64,000 nucleotides of DNA, taken from assembly GCF_031585635.1 (NCBI RefSeq), contig NZ_CP134195.1, forward strand, positions 1,240,001 through 1,304,000. Reading direction: 5' to 3'. The position numbers and the translations under genes are program-made. The DNA is from Paraburkholderia sp. FT54. Lineage in GTDB: Bacteria > Pseudomonadota > Gammaproteobacteria > Burkholderiales > Burkholderiaceae. The notes beneath the pieces are model-generated. The model was not told the DNA's origin and did not search any database. It saw only the letters and a list, made by a program, of their open reading frames with translations. Shown here one piece after another: positions 48,604 through 57,083 of the stretch. Each line of letters opens with the position of its first letter. Position 1 is the first letter of the stretch.

Positions 48604-51039
48604 ATGCAATTCCCGGAATCCTGGCTGAGAACCTTTGTCGATCCGCAACTGACGACCGATGAACTGTCGCACGCGTTGACGATGGCGGGTCTCGAAGTCG
48701 AAGACCTGCGGCCGGCCGCGCCGCCGACTTCGAAGATCGTCGTCGGCCAGGTGCTGGAAGTCGTCAAGCACCCGGACGCGGACAAGCTCAACGTGTGTCA
48801 GGTCGATGCCGGTACGGGCGCGACGCTGAACATCGTGTGCGGTGCGCCGAACGTGGCGCCCGGCATCAAGGTGCCGGTCGCGCTGGTCGGCGCGCAACTG
48901 CCGCCGGCCGAAGAGGGCGGCGCGCCGTTCGAGATCAAGCTCTCGAAGCTGCGCGGCGTGGAAAGCCAGGGCATGCTGTGCTCGGCACGCGAACTGAAGC
49001 TCTCCGAAGATCATAGCGGCCTGATGGTCTTGCCGGAAGCTACGCCGATCGGCCAGGACATCCGCGAAACGCTCAATCTCGACGACACCGTTTTCGAGAT
49101 CAAGTTGACGCCGAACAAGGCGGACTGCCTGTCGGTGTTCGGGGTGGCGCGCGAGACTTCGGCGATCACCGGCGCGCCGTTGCGTCCGCTGGAAATCAAG
49201 CCGGTCGAAGTCAAGCTCAACGAGACGCTGCCCGTCAAAATCTCGGCGCCCGATCTGTGCGGCCGTTTCTCGGGCCGCGTGATTCGCGGCGTGAATGCGC
49301 GCGCCAGGTCGCCGCAGTGGATGGTCGAGCGTCTGGAGCGCTCGGGTCAGCGCAGCATCTCCGCGTTGGTCGACATCTCAAACTATGTGATGCTCGAGTT
49401 GGGCCGTCCGTCGCACGTGTTCGATCTCGACAAGATCCACGGCGGCATGGATGTGCGCTGGGGCCGCAAGGGCGAGACGCTCAAGCTGTTGAACGGCAAC
49501 ACGGTGGAGCTCGATGAAACCGTTGGTGTGATCGCGGACGAGCAGCACATCGAAAGTCTCGCGGGCATCATGGGCGGCGACAGCACGGCGGTCACGCTCG
49601 ACACCACCAACATCTATCTCGAAGCCGCTTTCTGGTGGCCCGACAGCATTCGCGGCCGCTCGCGCAAATACAATTTCTCGACCGACGCTGGCCATCGCTT
49701 CGAGCGCGGCGTCGACTATGCGACCACGGTCGATCATATCGAACGCATCACGCAACTGATTCTCGACATCTGCGGCGGCGAAGCCGGCCCTGTCGACGAT
49801 CAGATCGTCAACGTGCCGAAGCGTGAGCCCGTGAAGATGCGTGTCTCGCGTGCGAATCGCATCATCGGCATCAAGATCGAAGCGGACGAAATCGCGCAGA
49901 TTTTCACGCGCCTCGGCCTGTCGTTCGAGCGTGATGAAGATACGTTCTCCGTGATGCCGCCGTCGTATCGCTTCGATATCGAAATCGAAGAAGACCTGAT
50001 CGAAGAAGTCGCGCGCATTTACGGCTTCGAGAAAATCCCGGCGCGTCCGCCGGTCGCGACCAGCGAAATGCGCGCGACCAACGAGACGCAGCGTTCGATC
50101 CACGTGATCCGTCACGCGCTCGCCGCTCGCGACTACGCGGAAACGGTGAACTTCAGTTTCGTCGACGCCGAGTGGGAGCAGGACTTCGCCGGCAACGACA
50201 AGCCGGTACGTCTGCTGAATCCGATTGCAAGCCAGTTGTCGGTGATGCGCACCACGCTGTTCGGCAGCCTGATCCACGTCCTGCGTACGAACCTGAACCG
50301 TCGTGCGGCGGATCGCGTGCGCGTATTCGAAGCCGGTCGTGTGTTCCTGCACGATCCGTCGATCAAGGCCGGCGAGTTGACGGTCGAAGGCTTCGCGCAA
50401 CCGAAGATGATCGGCGGCCTCGCGTACGGTTCCGCGCTCGAAGAGCAGTGGGGCGCGACGACGCGCACGGCCGACTACTTCGACGTGAAGGGCGATCTGG
50501 AAGCCGTGCTGGCACCGGCGGTCGCGCGCTTCGTCAAAGCGGAGCATCCAGCGCTGCATCCGGGACGCAGCGCGCGTATCGAACTGAATGGCCGCGCAGT
50601 CGGCTGGATTGGCGAATTGCATCCGCGCTGGATGCAAAAATATGATTTACCGCATGCGCCGATTCTGTTTGAAATCGAAGCGGAAGCATTAATGCAGCGC
50701 GTATTGCCCACTCCGTCGGAAGTGTCTAAATTCCAGCCGGTGCGTCGTGATATCGCCGTGGTCGTCGATCAGAAAATCGAGGTTCAGGCACTGCTGGACG
50801 AGCTTCAGAAGGCCCAGTCCGAACCCGCCTGCAAGACTGTTCAGAAGGTTGCGCTTTTCGACGAATTCCGTCCAAAATCAAACACTTCCGGTGGTCTGGC
50901 CGCTCACGAGAAAAGCCTTGCGTTCCGTGTGACCTTGCAAGATACTGGCGGAACCCTTCAGGATGAAACGGTCGATCTGGCCATTCAAACTCTGGTGGAA
51001 CGTCTGGCTCGAGTATATGGCGCACGGTTGCGCGGATAA
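48604..51039 (+). CDS. pheT: Phenylalanine--tRNA ligase beta subunit
   Basis: 811 aa, full length. It begins [20 protein letters not shown], with a tRNA-binding (OB) domain at about 40-150 ([20 protein letters not shown]), then B3/B4 editing, B5, catalytic-like core and a C-terminal ferredoxin-fold anticodon-binding domain (about 715-810). It recognises tRNA-Phe and edits Tyr-tRNA-Phe. Confidence 0.97.
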   Translation: MQFPESWLRTFVDPQLTTDELSHALTMAGLEVEDLRPAAPPTSKIVVGQVLEVVKHPDADKLNVCQVDAGTGATLNIVCGAPNVAPGIKVPVALVGAQLPPAEEGGAPFEIKLSKLRGVESQGMLCSARELKLSEDHSGLMVLPEATPIGQDIRETLNLDDTVFEIKLTPNKADCLSVFGVARETSAITGAPLRPLEIKPVEVKLNETLPVKISAPDLCGRFSGRVIRGVNARARSPQWMVERLERSGQRSISALVDISNYVMLELGRPSHVFDLDKIHGGMDVRWGRKGETLKLLNGNTVELDETVGVIADEQHIESLAGIMGGDSTAVTLDTTNIYLEAAFWWPDSIRGRSRKYNFSTDAGHRFERGVDYATTVDHIERITQLILDICGGEAGPVDDQIVNVPKREPVKMRVSRANRIIGIKIEADEIAQIFTRLGLSFERDEDTFSVMPPSYRFDIEIEEDLIEEVARIYGFEKIPARPPVATSEMRATNETQRSIHVIRHALAARDYAETVNFSFVDAEWEQDFAGNDKPVRLLNPIASQLSVMRTTLFGSLIHVLRTNLNRRAADRVRVFEAGRVFLHDPSIKAGELTVEGFAQPKMIGGLAYGSALEEQWGATTRTADYFDVKGDLEAVLAPAVARFVKAEHPALHPGRSARIELNGRAVGWIGELHPRWMQKYDLPHAPILFEIEAEALMQRVLPTPSEVSKFQPVRRDIAVVVDQKIEVQALLDELQKAQSEPACKTVQKVALFDEFRPKSNTSGGLAAHEKSLAFRVTLQDTGGTLQDETVDLAIQTLVERLARVYGARLRG

Positions 51040-51108
51040 CCCGCATTTAACAATTGCACGGCTGTTTCCGCATCCATTGTTTTCCGCTTGGCGCGCCATT
51101 TGATAGAT

Positions 51109-51519
51109 ATGAATGAAATGAACTCGAGTGATTTCGAAGCCCTTCTTACGGCGCAACGCAGCGCCATGATTCGCGAAATTCCGACATCACCCGCCGTCGT
51201 TTCCACTGAAACGCCGACGCTTACCAAGGCGGAACTTGCTGAGTTGCTGTTCGACAATGTCGGGCTCAACAAGCGGGAAGCGAAAGACATGGTCGAAGCG
51301 TTTTTCGAGGTGATCCGCGACGCGCTGGAGAGTGGCGACAGCGTGAAGCTGTCGGGGTTCGGCAACTTCCAGTTGCGCGACAAACCCCAGCGTCCTGGCA
51401 GAAACCCGAAGACCGGCGAGGCGATTCCGATCGCCGCGCGCCGCGTTGTGACGTTCCATGCAAGTCAAAAGCTGAAGGCGCTGGTCGAGAACGGCGCTGA
51501 AGCGAGCTTCACGCGCTGA
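51109..51519 (+). CDS. ihfA: Integration host factor subunit alpha
   Basis: 136 aa. The HU/IHF fold (about 38-130) has [40 protein letters not shown] (with the DNA-intercalating Pro in GRNPKTGE) and [16 protein letters not shown]. The ~35-residue extension before the fold is typical of Burkholderia. It binds and bends DNA with IhfB and is the usual cofactor for phage integrases such as the one nearby. Start choices: ATG 51109, 51118 or 51166; none has a strong ribosome site. Confidence 0.92.
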   Translation: MNEMNSSDFEALLTAQRSAMIREIPTSPAVVSTETPTLTKAELAELLFDNVGLNKREAKDMVEAFFEVIRDALESGDSVKLSGFGNFQLRDKPQRPGRNPKTGEAIPIAARRVVTFHASQKLKALVENGAEASFTR

Positions 51520-51565
51520 TCGATTGGCGCGTTCCTGCGCAACCCACCACGACGGCTAACTGACG

Positions 51566-51979
51566 ATGACAGCGACGATCGAAAAAGTCGTCTTGCCTCC
51601 GATTCCGGCGAAACGCTACTTCACGATTGGTGAGGTCAGCGAACTATGCGGCGTGAAACCGCATGTCTTGCGCTACTGGGAACAGGAGTTCACGCAGTTG
51701 AGGCCGGTCAAGCGGCGCGGCAATCGCCGGTATTACCAGCATCACGAGGTGCTGCTGATCCGGCGGATTCGTGAGTTGTTGTATGAGCAGGGCTTCACGA
51801 TCAATGGCGCGCGCAACCGGCTCGATTCACATGGCGGCGGAGCGCACGGTGCGCCGGCCGATATGGTCGAGGAAGGCGAGGGCGCAGCGATGCCGGCGGC
51901 AACCACAACCGCCGCCACGGTGGACGTCGAGCAATTGCGCAAGGAATTGCTGCACGTTATCGATTTGTTGGGCCATTAG
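51566..51979 (+). CDS. MerR-family transcriptional regulator
   Basis: 137 aa. The N-terminal MerR helix-turn-helix ([20 protein letters not shown] and [16 protein letters not shown], about 18-85) is followed by a short Ala/Thr-rich region and a terminal helix. There is no Cys-based metal site. This gene conventionally follows ihfA in beta- and gammaproteobacteria. Role unknown. Confidence 0.92.
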   Translation: MTATIEKVVLPPIPAKRYFTIGEVSELCGVKPHVLRYWEQEFTQLRPVKRRGNRRYYQHHEVLLIRRIRELLYEQGFTINGARNRLDSHGGGAHGAPADMVEEGEGAAMPAATTTAATVDVEQLRKELLHVIDLLGH

Positions 51980-52002
51980 TCCCCTTTGTTAGCACGAGGC
52001 GG

Positions 52003-52031
52003 TTCTAATCGAATGAAGTGTCTGTTATAAT
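52003..52031 (+). promoter_or_regulatory. Probable promoter of tRNA-Pro
   Basis: A perfect TATAAT (52026-52031) lies 11 bases before the tRNA. The -35 (TTCTAA, 52003-52008, 17-base spacer) is weak. Confidence 0.65.
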
Positions 52032-52042
52032 TTTTAGCTGTT

Positions 52043-52120
<78 letters not shown>

Positions 52121-52123
52121 GAT

Positions 52124-52158
52124 CAAAGCCGCACGCCGTAAGGCGTTGCGGCTTTTTC
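52124..52158 (+). terminator. Rho-independent terminator after tRNA-Pro
   Basis: A stem of 12 bp with one bulged T (52126-52137 with 52142-52154) has a GTAA loop and is followed by TTTTTC. Confidence 0.85.
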
Positions 52159-52191
52159 ATTTCCCGCCTCACTGTGCGTTCGTACAGTGGT

Positions 52192-52223
52192 TTTTAGACA
52201 GAATATTAGACGTTTGTCTAAAA
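52192..52223. repeat. Inverted repeat next to the integrase gene
   Basis: TTTTAGACA (52192-52200) and TGTCTAAAA (52215-52223) flank a 14-base spacer that has a further TTAGAC. The site lies between the tRNA and the integrase stop. It may be integrase arm sites, an excisionase site, or the integrase terminator. Confidence 0.5.
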
Positions 52224-52232
52224 CTCCGAGCG

Positions 52233-53327
52233 TCACCACGGCAGTTTCAGGTCGAGCGATGACGTCTCCGGGATAGCCTCCTTGATGTAGATCTCTGTCG
52301 TCTTCCCGGTCGTGTGCGCGAGTCGTGTCTGTATCTCCGCGCGTCCCTTGCCAGCCTTTGCCGCATCGGTTGCGCCGAGCGCACGCAGGTCTTTGAACTG
52401 GATGCCATCGGTCACGCTGGCGCGTTCCTTCGCGCGGCGCCACATCGAATGAAGGCCCGTCTTCGAATAAGCTCCGCCCTTCTGCGTGGGGAACAGGTAC
52501 GGGCTGATGATCAGATACTTCTTCTTGATCGCCTTCGCGCGATCGATCACGGCGCGGATCTGCGGAGTGATCTCGACGTCGAGCACCTTGCCGCTGGTGC
52601 CAGCCGTCTTCGAGGGCTTGAACCGTATCGTTGTGTCGGTGATCTGCGTCTCGAGCAGCATGCGCACGTCGATGGCTCGCTGCCAGACGAGGTAAGACAT
52701 ATCGACGATGCACTGGAACATCGGGCCCGACTCGGTCGGCAACCCGTCTTTGCCGATCAACGCTGCATCGCGAATCGCCTTGATGGCTGCGTGCGCCGGC
52801 AGCACTTCGCGGCGCTTCGTCTGATAGTCCGAGAGGTCGAGCTGGTCGCACGGATTGTCCTGGCGAAAGCCGCGCTCGCTGATGGCGAACTTGAACATCT
52901 TTCTCAGCACGTTGGCGTACTTCTGCGCGGTGTTGTGCTTCGTCCGGAAGTTGTCGCGCAGGAAGTCGGCGCAGTCCTTCGTCGTGACCTGGGCGACCGT
53001 GTATTCCTCGAAGGCGGTCGAGATCACGTCGGCCATGCGCCGATACTCCTTCTGCACTTCGTCGCTGAATCTGTCGAGCTTGCGGTCTTTCCAGTCAACG
53101 CAAAGGCTCGGCATCGTCCCATCCACGAGGCTGCGGTCGCCCATCAGCTCGCCGAGCTTGGAATACATCACAGGCTCGCCGTCAGCCATCGAGCACAGGC
53201 GAATCCATGTCTGCATCTTCCCGGTCCACGGATTTCGGATCGGCGCCGGCGCGAAGAAGTAATACGCGCCGTGTTTCGCCTGGACGCGGCGCGGCAGCCC
53301 GCGGTGAGTTTTGCGACGTCGATTCAT
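52233..53327 (-). CDS. int: Tyrosine-recombinase phage integrase
   Basis: 364 aa. The N-terminal part (about 1-70) is an arm-binding region. The SAM-like core-binding domain (about 75-170) has TTKDCADFLRDNFRTKHNTA. The catalytic domain shows Arg in YLVWQRAIDVRML, Lys in KTAGTSGKVLDV, KDLRALGATDA (the HxxR box, with Lys in the first His position), HTTGKTTEIY (His) and the nucleophile Tyr in EIYIKE. It integrates and excises the prophage at tRNA-Pro. Its ATG overlaps the DUF4224 stop by four bases. Confidence 0.93.
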   Translation of the reverse strand: MNRRRKTHRGLPRRVQAKHGAYYFFAPAPIRNPWTGKMQTWIRLCSMADGEPVMYSKLGELMGDRSLVDGTMPSLCVDWKDRKLDRFSDEVQKEYRRMADVISTAFEEYTVAQVTTKDCADFLRDNFRTKHNTAQKYANVLRKMFKFAISERGFRQDNPCDQLDLSDYQTKRREVLPAHAAIKAIRDAALIGKDGLPTESGPMFQCIVDMSYLVWQRAIDVRMLLETQITDTTIRFKPSKTAGTSGKVLDVEITPQIRAVIDRAKAIKKKYLIISPYLFPTQKGGAYSKTGLHSMWRRAKERASVTDGIQFKDLRALGATDAAKAGKGRAEIQTRLAHTTGKTTEIYIKEAIPETSSLDLKLPW

Positions 53328-53560
53328 TTCTTGCGCGAGATGGATTTAAGTTTTGGCCGGTCGTTCGCTGCGCGCTCGGGTGCGCCCACCGGATAGAGGC
53401 AATGCACGCGCATGACGAGGACGGTGTTGTCCGGTCGCCGGCGCGCGGGTATGCCGAGCGACTTTAGCGTCTCGATCTGTTTGCCCGGTCGGCGATAACC
53501 TGTCATCCGAACCAGTTCGTCGTCGGTCAATTCAAGTGGATGATCTAGTACTGCTGCCAT
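53324..53560 (-). CDS. DUF4224 phage protein upstream of the integrase
   Basis: A 78-aa small protein with LELTDDELVRMTGYRRPGKQ, then IETLKSLGIPARRRPDNTVL, the DUF4224 pattern found just before phage integrases. The helical N-terminus with basic residues could bind DNA, perhaps as an excisionase-like directionality factor; this role is inference from position. ATGA overlap with int. Confidence 0.85.
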   Translation of the reverse strand: MAAVLDHPLELTDDELVRMTGYRRPGKQIETLKSLGIPARRRPDNTVLVMRVHCLYPVGAPERAANDRPKLKSISRKK

Positions 53561-53677
53561 TTCACTCCCCAGTGTTTGCGCGTGTGTTCAGTCATTCGTT
53601 GTGCTTCTGCGTTGGTATGGTTTCGCGAAAAAACTCCTGCCGGTGCTAGGATGGCGATTCTTTAAAGGGGGGCTCAG

Positions 53678-53917
53678 ATGAAATTCCAGTACACACGCAA
53701 GCGCGGCGAAAAACGCACCTACGACGTGACGCTTGTAATGACGAATAAGATCGACACTGGCGGCTTTGCCTACGTCGCAATGGTCTACCGCGGCGATGAT
53801 TTTCTTGGTCAACTAACACGCTGGCCTCTCCAGGCTAAAACCATGAACGATGCGACCGAAGAGGCCCGTCAACTCGTTCAGCGCGACATTGAAGACCTCG
53901 TTGGGATCGATGAATAG
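53678..53917 (+). CDS. Small prophage protein on the opposite strand, unrecognised
   Basis: A 79-aa protein (MKFQYTRKRGEKRTYDVTLV; ending QRDIEDLVGIDE) with an excellent AAAGGGGGG site seven bases before the ATG. It is the only rightward gene supported in the prophage part. A beta-rich first half and acidic helical C-terminus can be seen. It may be expressed independently in the lysogen. Confidence 0.72.
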   Translation: MKFQYTRKRGEKRTYDVTLVMTNKIDTGGFAYVAMVYRGDDFLGQLTRWPLQAKTMNDATEEARQLVQRDIEDLVGIDE

Positions 53918-53928
53918 GAGTGCGGCCA

Positions 53929-54945
53929 TCACCCCTCCTGCGCCCGGTGTTGATCACCTCCGCTTGCTGGCAGCGCGGCGTGAAGGGCGCGCAATCGTTC
54001 AATGAGAGTAACTTCAGCGTCGTATGTAGCCTCTTCGTCAGCATCGCACCATGTGCCATCAGGCGATGTATTCGACGCCTTCAGTTCGTCGGCGCGCATC
54101 GATAGACTGCATATTGCGTCCCAAATCAACAGTCGATCCGTCTGTGCAGGTTGCGGGGATGCGGCGCGTTCGAGCAAGCCATTTGGTTCGAACACAAGAT
54201 TGCGAAGTCTGTTGGCGTGCTGCGCTGCCTCGTATGGCTTCGTGCTGTATATCGCACTGTCCAGGCCGCGAAAGACATCGCGCAGGTGCTCCCGCTCATC
54301 GTCCAGCACCACGGCAGTCTGTGCTGGCTGCGGGGCGGCGGGACCGCGTAGCGCGTTGCGCGCGAACATCCGTGCATTGTCGAGTTCGATAAGCGCGTCT
54401 TGCTGGCCGCCGTCGATCATCGAAAGATATTGTTCTCTCGTTCTGAGGCTCGCGATCTTGTCGCATGCATCCTCAAGCTGGCGTAACGCTGTAAGCGCCA
54501 CCGGCTCCGCCGATTGCGCTGGCGCGGCAGGGGATGCGGCGAGTGCCTTCATGTGGACGCGGCCCGCGATGTAATGCCAGTCCACGCGGGCGCCCGTGAT
54601 GGACGTTATCCCTGCACAAATTGCGTTGGCAGTTTCTTTGGGGATGTCGAACAGGCCAATGGACTGCCCGTGCTTATACACATCCTGCGCACATTCATCC
54701 GCCGACATTGCAGCAATCGGCGCGGCAGGTTTGCTTGCAGATAGCAGGGCGATGGCGCGGCGAATGGGAGGCATGCCGTCCTGATACTTGTGGCCGACGT
54801 AAGCCGGGCTACTCGGAACCCACTTCGAGCCGCCCCACACTTCATCGGACGCCAGCTGTTCGTCGCCGACTTCGAGAAACACATATTGCTGTAGCTGGGT
54901 CATCATCGCTCCGTCGAGCTTGTTAGTGGGGGCGGTCATGGTCAT
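53929..54945 (-). CDS. Prophage protein of unknown function
   Basis: A 338-aa soluble protein, mosaic in look. Residues 1-75 include VGDEQLASDEVWGGSKWVP and GHKYQDGMPPIRRAIALLSA. A middle part follows with Ala/Pro linkers (AASPAAPAQSAEPVA, RGPAAPQPAQTAVV, AASPQPAQTDR) separating short charged helical units. No family is recognised. Its ATG overlaps the XRE gene stop by four bases, so the two are coupled. Confidence 0.75.
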   Translation of the reverse strand: MTMTAPTNKLDGAMMTQLQQYVFLEVGDEQLASDEVWGGSKWVPSSPAYVGHKYQDGMPPIRRAIALLSASKPAAPIAAMSADECAQDVYKHGQSIGLFDIPKETANAICAGITSITGARVDWHYIAGRVHMKALAASPAAPAQSAEPVALTALRQLEDACDKIASLRTREQYLSMIDGGQQDALIELDNARMFARNALRGPAAPQPAQTAVVLDDEREHLRDVFRGLDSAIYSTKPYEAAQHANRLRNLVFEPNGLLERAASPQPAQTDRLLIWDAICSLSMRADELKASNTSPDGTWCDADEEATYDAEVTLIERLRALHAALPASGGDQHRAQEG

Positions 54946-55187
54946 TGGTACTTCACGTAAGGGTTGATTTCGCGATCCGTCAGACCGGCGATGTAATCGA
55001 GGCTGACGCCGAACAGCTTCGCCAGATCGGCGGCCATCGTCAGCCCAGGAAGGTGTTCGTTTCGCTCCACTTCGCAGACATAGGTTTGGCTCATGTGTAT
55101 CCGCCGGGCCACCTCTGAAGCGGACAGGCGCGCGTCAGTGCGCAATCGCCTGAGGCGCGCGCCGATCGTTTCAGCTACATCGTGCAT
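54942..55187 (-). CDS. XRE-type helix-turn-helix regulator
   Basis: An 81-aa single HTH_3 domain: IGARLRRLRTDARLSASEVA, then RRIHMSQTYVCEVERNEHLP and a helical end. The ATG at 55187 follows GGAGGAGCT, and starts inside the end of the DpdA-like gene. Lacking a C-terminal dimerisation/peptidase domain, it is not a LexA-type CI; it may be a Cro-like or accessory regulator of this operon. Confidence 0.85.
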   Translation of the reverse strand: MHDVAETIGARLRRLRTDARLSASEVARRIHMSQTYVCEVERNEHLPGLTMAADLAKLFGVSLDYIAGLTDREINPYVKYQ

Positions 55188-55930
55188 AGCTCCTCCGCTG
55201 TAAATAACCCTTGCTGCGCCGGCGGCGGCCGGCTGTTGATTCGTTCTGTCCATGCTTTCGCTTCCCGCCAGTCGTTTGCATTGCGCCCCTGCTTGCGCGC
55301 TGCGAAGCTCCACGCCATCGAGTCGGCCGTGTAGAGCAGGTCTTTCACAATCCACGACGAAAGCGCCGTGGACTTCAGCCCGAAGCCGTGCAAGCGCAAA
55401 TCCGGCCGCGCTGCCTTGATCGCCATCAGCACGCGCTCGATCGCGCGCGGGTCGCCGTTGCGCTTACAAACCGATCCGACTCCAACCCATGCGCCTTGCT
55501 TCAGCCGATCGCCGTACATCTCGATGTGCCGCACGTAATCTTCTGGCGCGTAGCCCTGCAACACCGGCATGATGTAGACGCCGCCAACGTCGCATTGCAT
55601 CAGGGCGTCATACCGTTCGATCGTGAGCTGCTGGTGTTCCAGAATCGTCTTGCCCGTCAGCTTCAGCATGTGCGCCTCGCACATGTAATCCTGTGCGACA
55701 TCGGCCAACAAATTCCCGTTCTTCGACCAGCGCTTTATCTCTGTTGCGTAGACCTCGACGCTTTCCGGATAGCCGCCGTGCGTCAGGATCGTTGTGAAGG
55801 CTCCCGAATCCAGAATCCAGTCGCCGACCACGAAACCCGACTTGCGCTTTTTCAGCCTGTTCTTGCTGATGAACGCGCCGTCGAAGTGCTTTGCGTCTGA
55901 CGGCTGGTGAAGGCCAGTGAAAAACCTCAT
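55175..55930 (-). CDS. DpdA-family (TGT-like) 7-deazaguanine DNA modification protein
   Basis: A 251-aa tRNA-guanine-transglycosylase-like TIM barrel. It shows MRFFTGLHQPSDA, WILDSGAFTTI (Asp41, the likely catalytic or base-contacting acid), AQDYMCEAHMLKLTGKTI, MPVLQGYAPEDYVRHIEMYG, VGVGSVCKRNGD, LHGFGLKS and TADSMAWSFAARK. These match the short phage DpdA-type proteins that exchange guanine for a 7-deazaguanine in DNA, protecting against restriction. A GTG at 55945 overlapping the previous stop (GTGA) is an alternative start. No preQ0 synthesis or partner genes are in the window, so substrate supply from the host is assumed. Confidence 0.78.
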   Translation of the reverse strand: MRFFTGLHQPSDAKHFDGAFISKNRLKKRKSGFVVGDWILDSGAFTTILTHGGYPESVEVYATEIKRWSKNGNLLADVAQDYMCEAHMLKLTGKTILEHQQLTIERYDALMQCDVGGVYIMPVLQGYAPEDYVRHIEMYGDRLKQGAWVGVGSVCKRNGDPRAIERVLMAIKAARPDLRLHGFGLKSTALSSWIVKDLLYTADSMAWSFAARKQGRNANDWREAKAWTERINSRPPPAQQGLFTAEELCTM

Positions 55931-55941
55931 GCGCCGCGCCC

Positions 55942-56151
55942 TCACTTCTCTCCGTTATCGAACCATCGCCCGGACTTCCCGCAGATCGACGGCATCAGCT
56001 TTTCTTCCTCGCCACCGAAACCACGATGCGACTCGCAAAGGCGGAAGATCGGGTTGTCGCCAAATAGGTCAGGCCGCAGATTCTTTGGGTGCTTGCACTC
56101 CGGGTAGCGGGATAGAGTGCTGTGAATGCAATCCGAGCAATCTCGCTTCAT
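55942..56151 (-). CDS. Small Cys-rich prophage protein
   Basis: 69 codons including the stop. The pattern CSDCIHSTLSRYPECKHP with later Cys in RLCESHRGF and SICGKSGRW suggests a small zinc-binding fold. It is linked to its neighbours by four-base overlaps on both sides (ATGA upstream, GTGA downstream). Function unknown. Confidence 0.7.
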   Translation of the reverse strand: MKRDCSDCIHSTLSRYPECKHPKNLRPDLFGDNPIFRLCESHRGFGGEEEKLMPSICGKSGRWFDNGEK

Positions 56152-57083
56152 GTGGGTGCTACCTGCTTTCGGATGTCCGCAGCCTTGGTCTGCGAGCATC
56201 CGAGAAACTTCCGGATCTCGGTCACGGTCGCTCGCAGCGTGCCGGCGGCGACTGCTTCCCGCACCCGAGTAACGTCATCAGGACTCTCGGTTTCGGGTGA
56301 CTCCACCGGCGCTACTGCGTTACTGGAATCCGTTACTGCTGTGACCGGGACGGCGTGACTGCCTTGTGTGACGGGCGTTGCCGCGATTCCCGCCACTTCA
56401 GCGGGGCGCAGCGCGAGCAGCCAGGCGAAGCAGGCGACACCTTCGAGCACGGCAGCGAACGCGAGGCCGGCAATCAGGTCGGCGTGCGCGACCGGCAGAC
56501 CAAATGCGGTCAGCGCACCAGTCACCGGGTCAGCCATCGCTGCGGCGCGCGCGGCGGCGGCGCTGTCTTGGGCTGTCTCGGCGCGCCTTGCCTCGACCGC
56601 TTCGACGCCTAGGGCATCAAGCCGGGCGGTCAGCGTCGCGCGCTCAATTCGGACCGTCGCGCAGCGGTCACCGCACCGGCGTTCTGTTACCCGGGCCAGT
56701 CGCGCCACAGTGTCGGCGCGGTCGGCGGCGATCTCAGCCAAGCCGCGGCCGTGAGTCACGACCGCCGGAACCGCCGCGGCGCGCAGCTCGCCAGCGTGCT
56801 TCTGTGCCATCACGAAGAAAACGGCATGGCCGTAGCAGGTAGCCGCCATGCAGGCGATCCACAGCACCGCACCGACCATCCGCAGACGCCAACCACGCGA
56901 ACGGCAGAGGGCAGGGAGCAGGTGAGCGGCTACAACCACCACCACGCCGACGGCGATCCACAACGCGCGCTCCGCTATCCATCCGCCGCGCTGCCAGCCT
57001 GCGAGGATGGACAGACACGCAGCAGTAGCGGTCGCCGTGACTGCGAGTAATGCCGGTTGCGTTCTCATAGCCATAGCATTCAT
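56148..57083 (-). CDS. Membrane protein coupled to the DGR reverse transcriptase
   Basis: A 311-aa protein with four predicted membrane segments: ALLAVTATATAACLSILAGW, ALWIAVGVVVVVAAHLLPAL, MVGAVLWIACMAATCYGHAV, then after a ~90-residue charged helical loop with two Cys (ERRCGDRCATV) DLIAGLAFAAVLEGVACFAW. A soluble C-terminus (TLRATVTEIRKFLGCSQTKA) resembles a helix-turn-helix. Its ATG at 57083 overlaps the RT stop (ATGA). No family is recognised. It may be a phage membrane/regulatory protein merely downstream, or part of the DGR-linked function. Confidence 0.72.
   Translation of the reverse strand: MNAMAMRTQPALLAVTATATAACLSILAGWQRGGWIAERALWIAVGVVVVVAAHLLPALCRSRGWRLRMVGAVLWIACMAATCYGHAVFFVMAQKHAGELRAAAVPAVVTHGRGLAEIAADRADTVARLARVTERRCGDRCATVRIERATLTARLDALGVEAVEARRAETAQDSAAAARAAAMADPVTGALTAFGLPVAHADLIAGLAFAAVLEGVACFAWLLALRPAEVAGIAATPVTQGSHAVPVTAVTDSSNAVAPVESPETESPDDVTRVREAVAAGTLRATVTEIRKFLGCSQTKAADIRKQVAPT

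Noticed and set aside
53588..53812. 74-codon minus-strand frame overlapping the rightward small gene
   Set aside because: No ribosome site, odd composition, and it is opposite a better supported gene with an excellent site.
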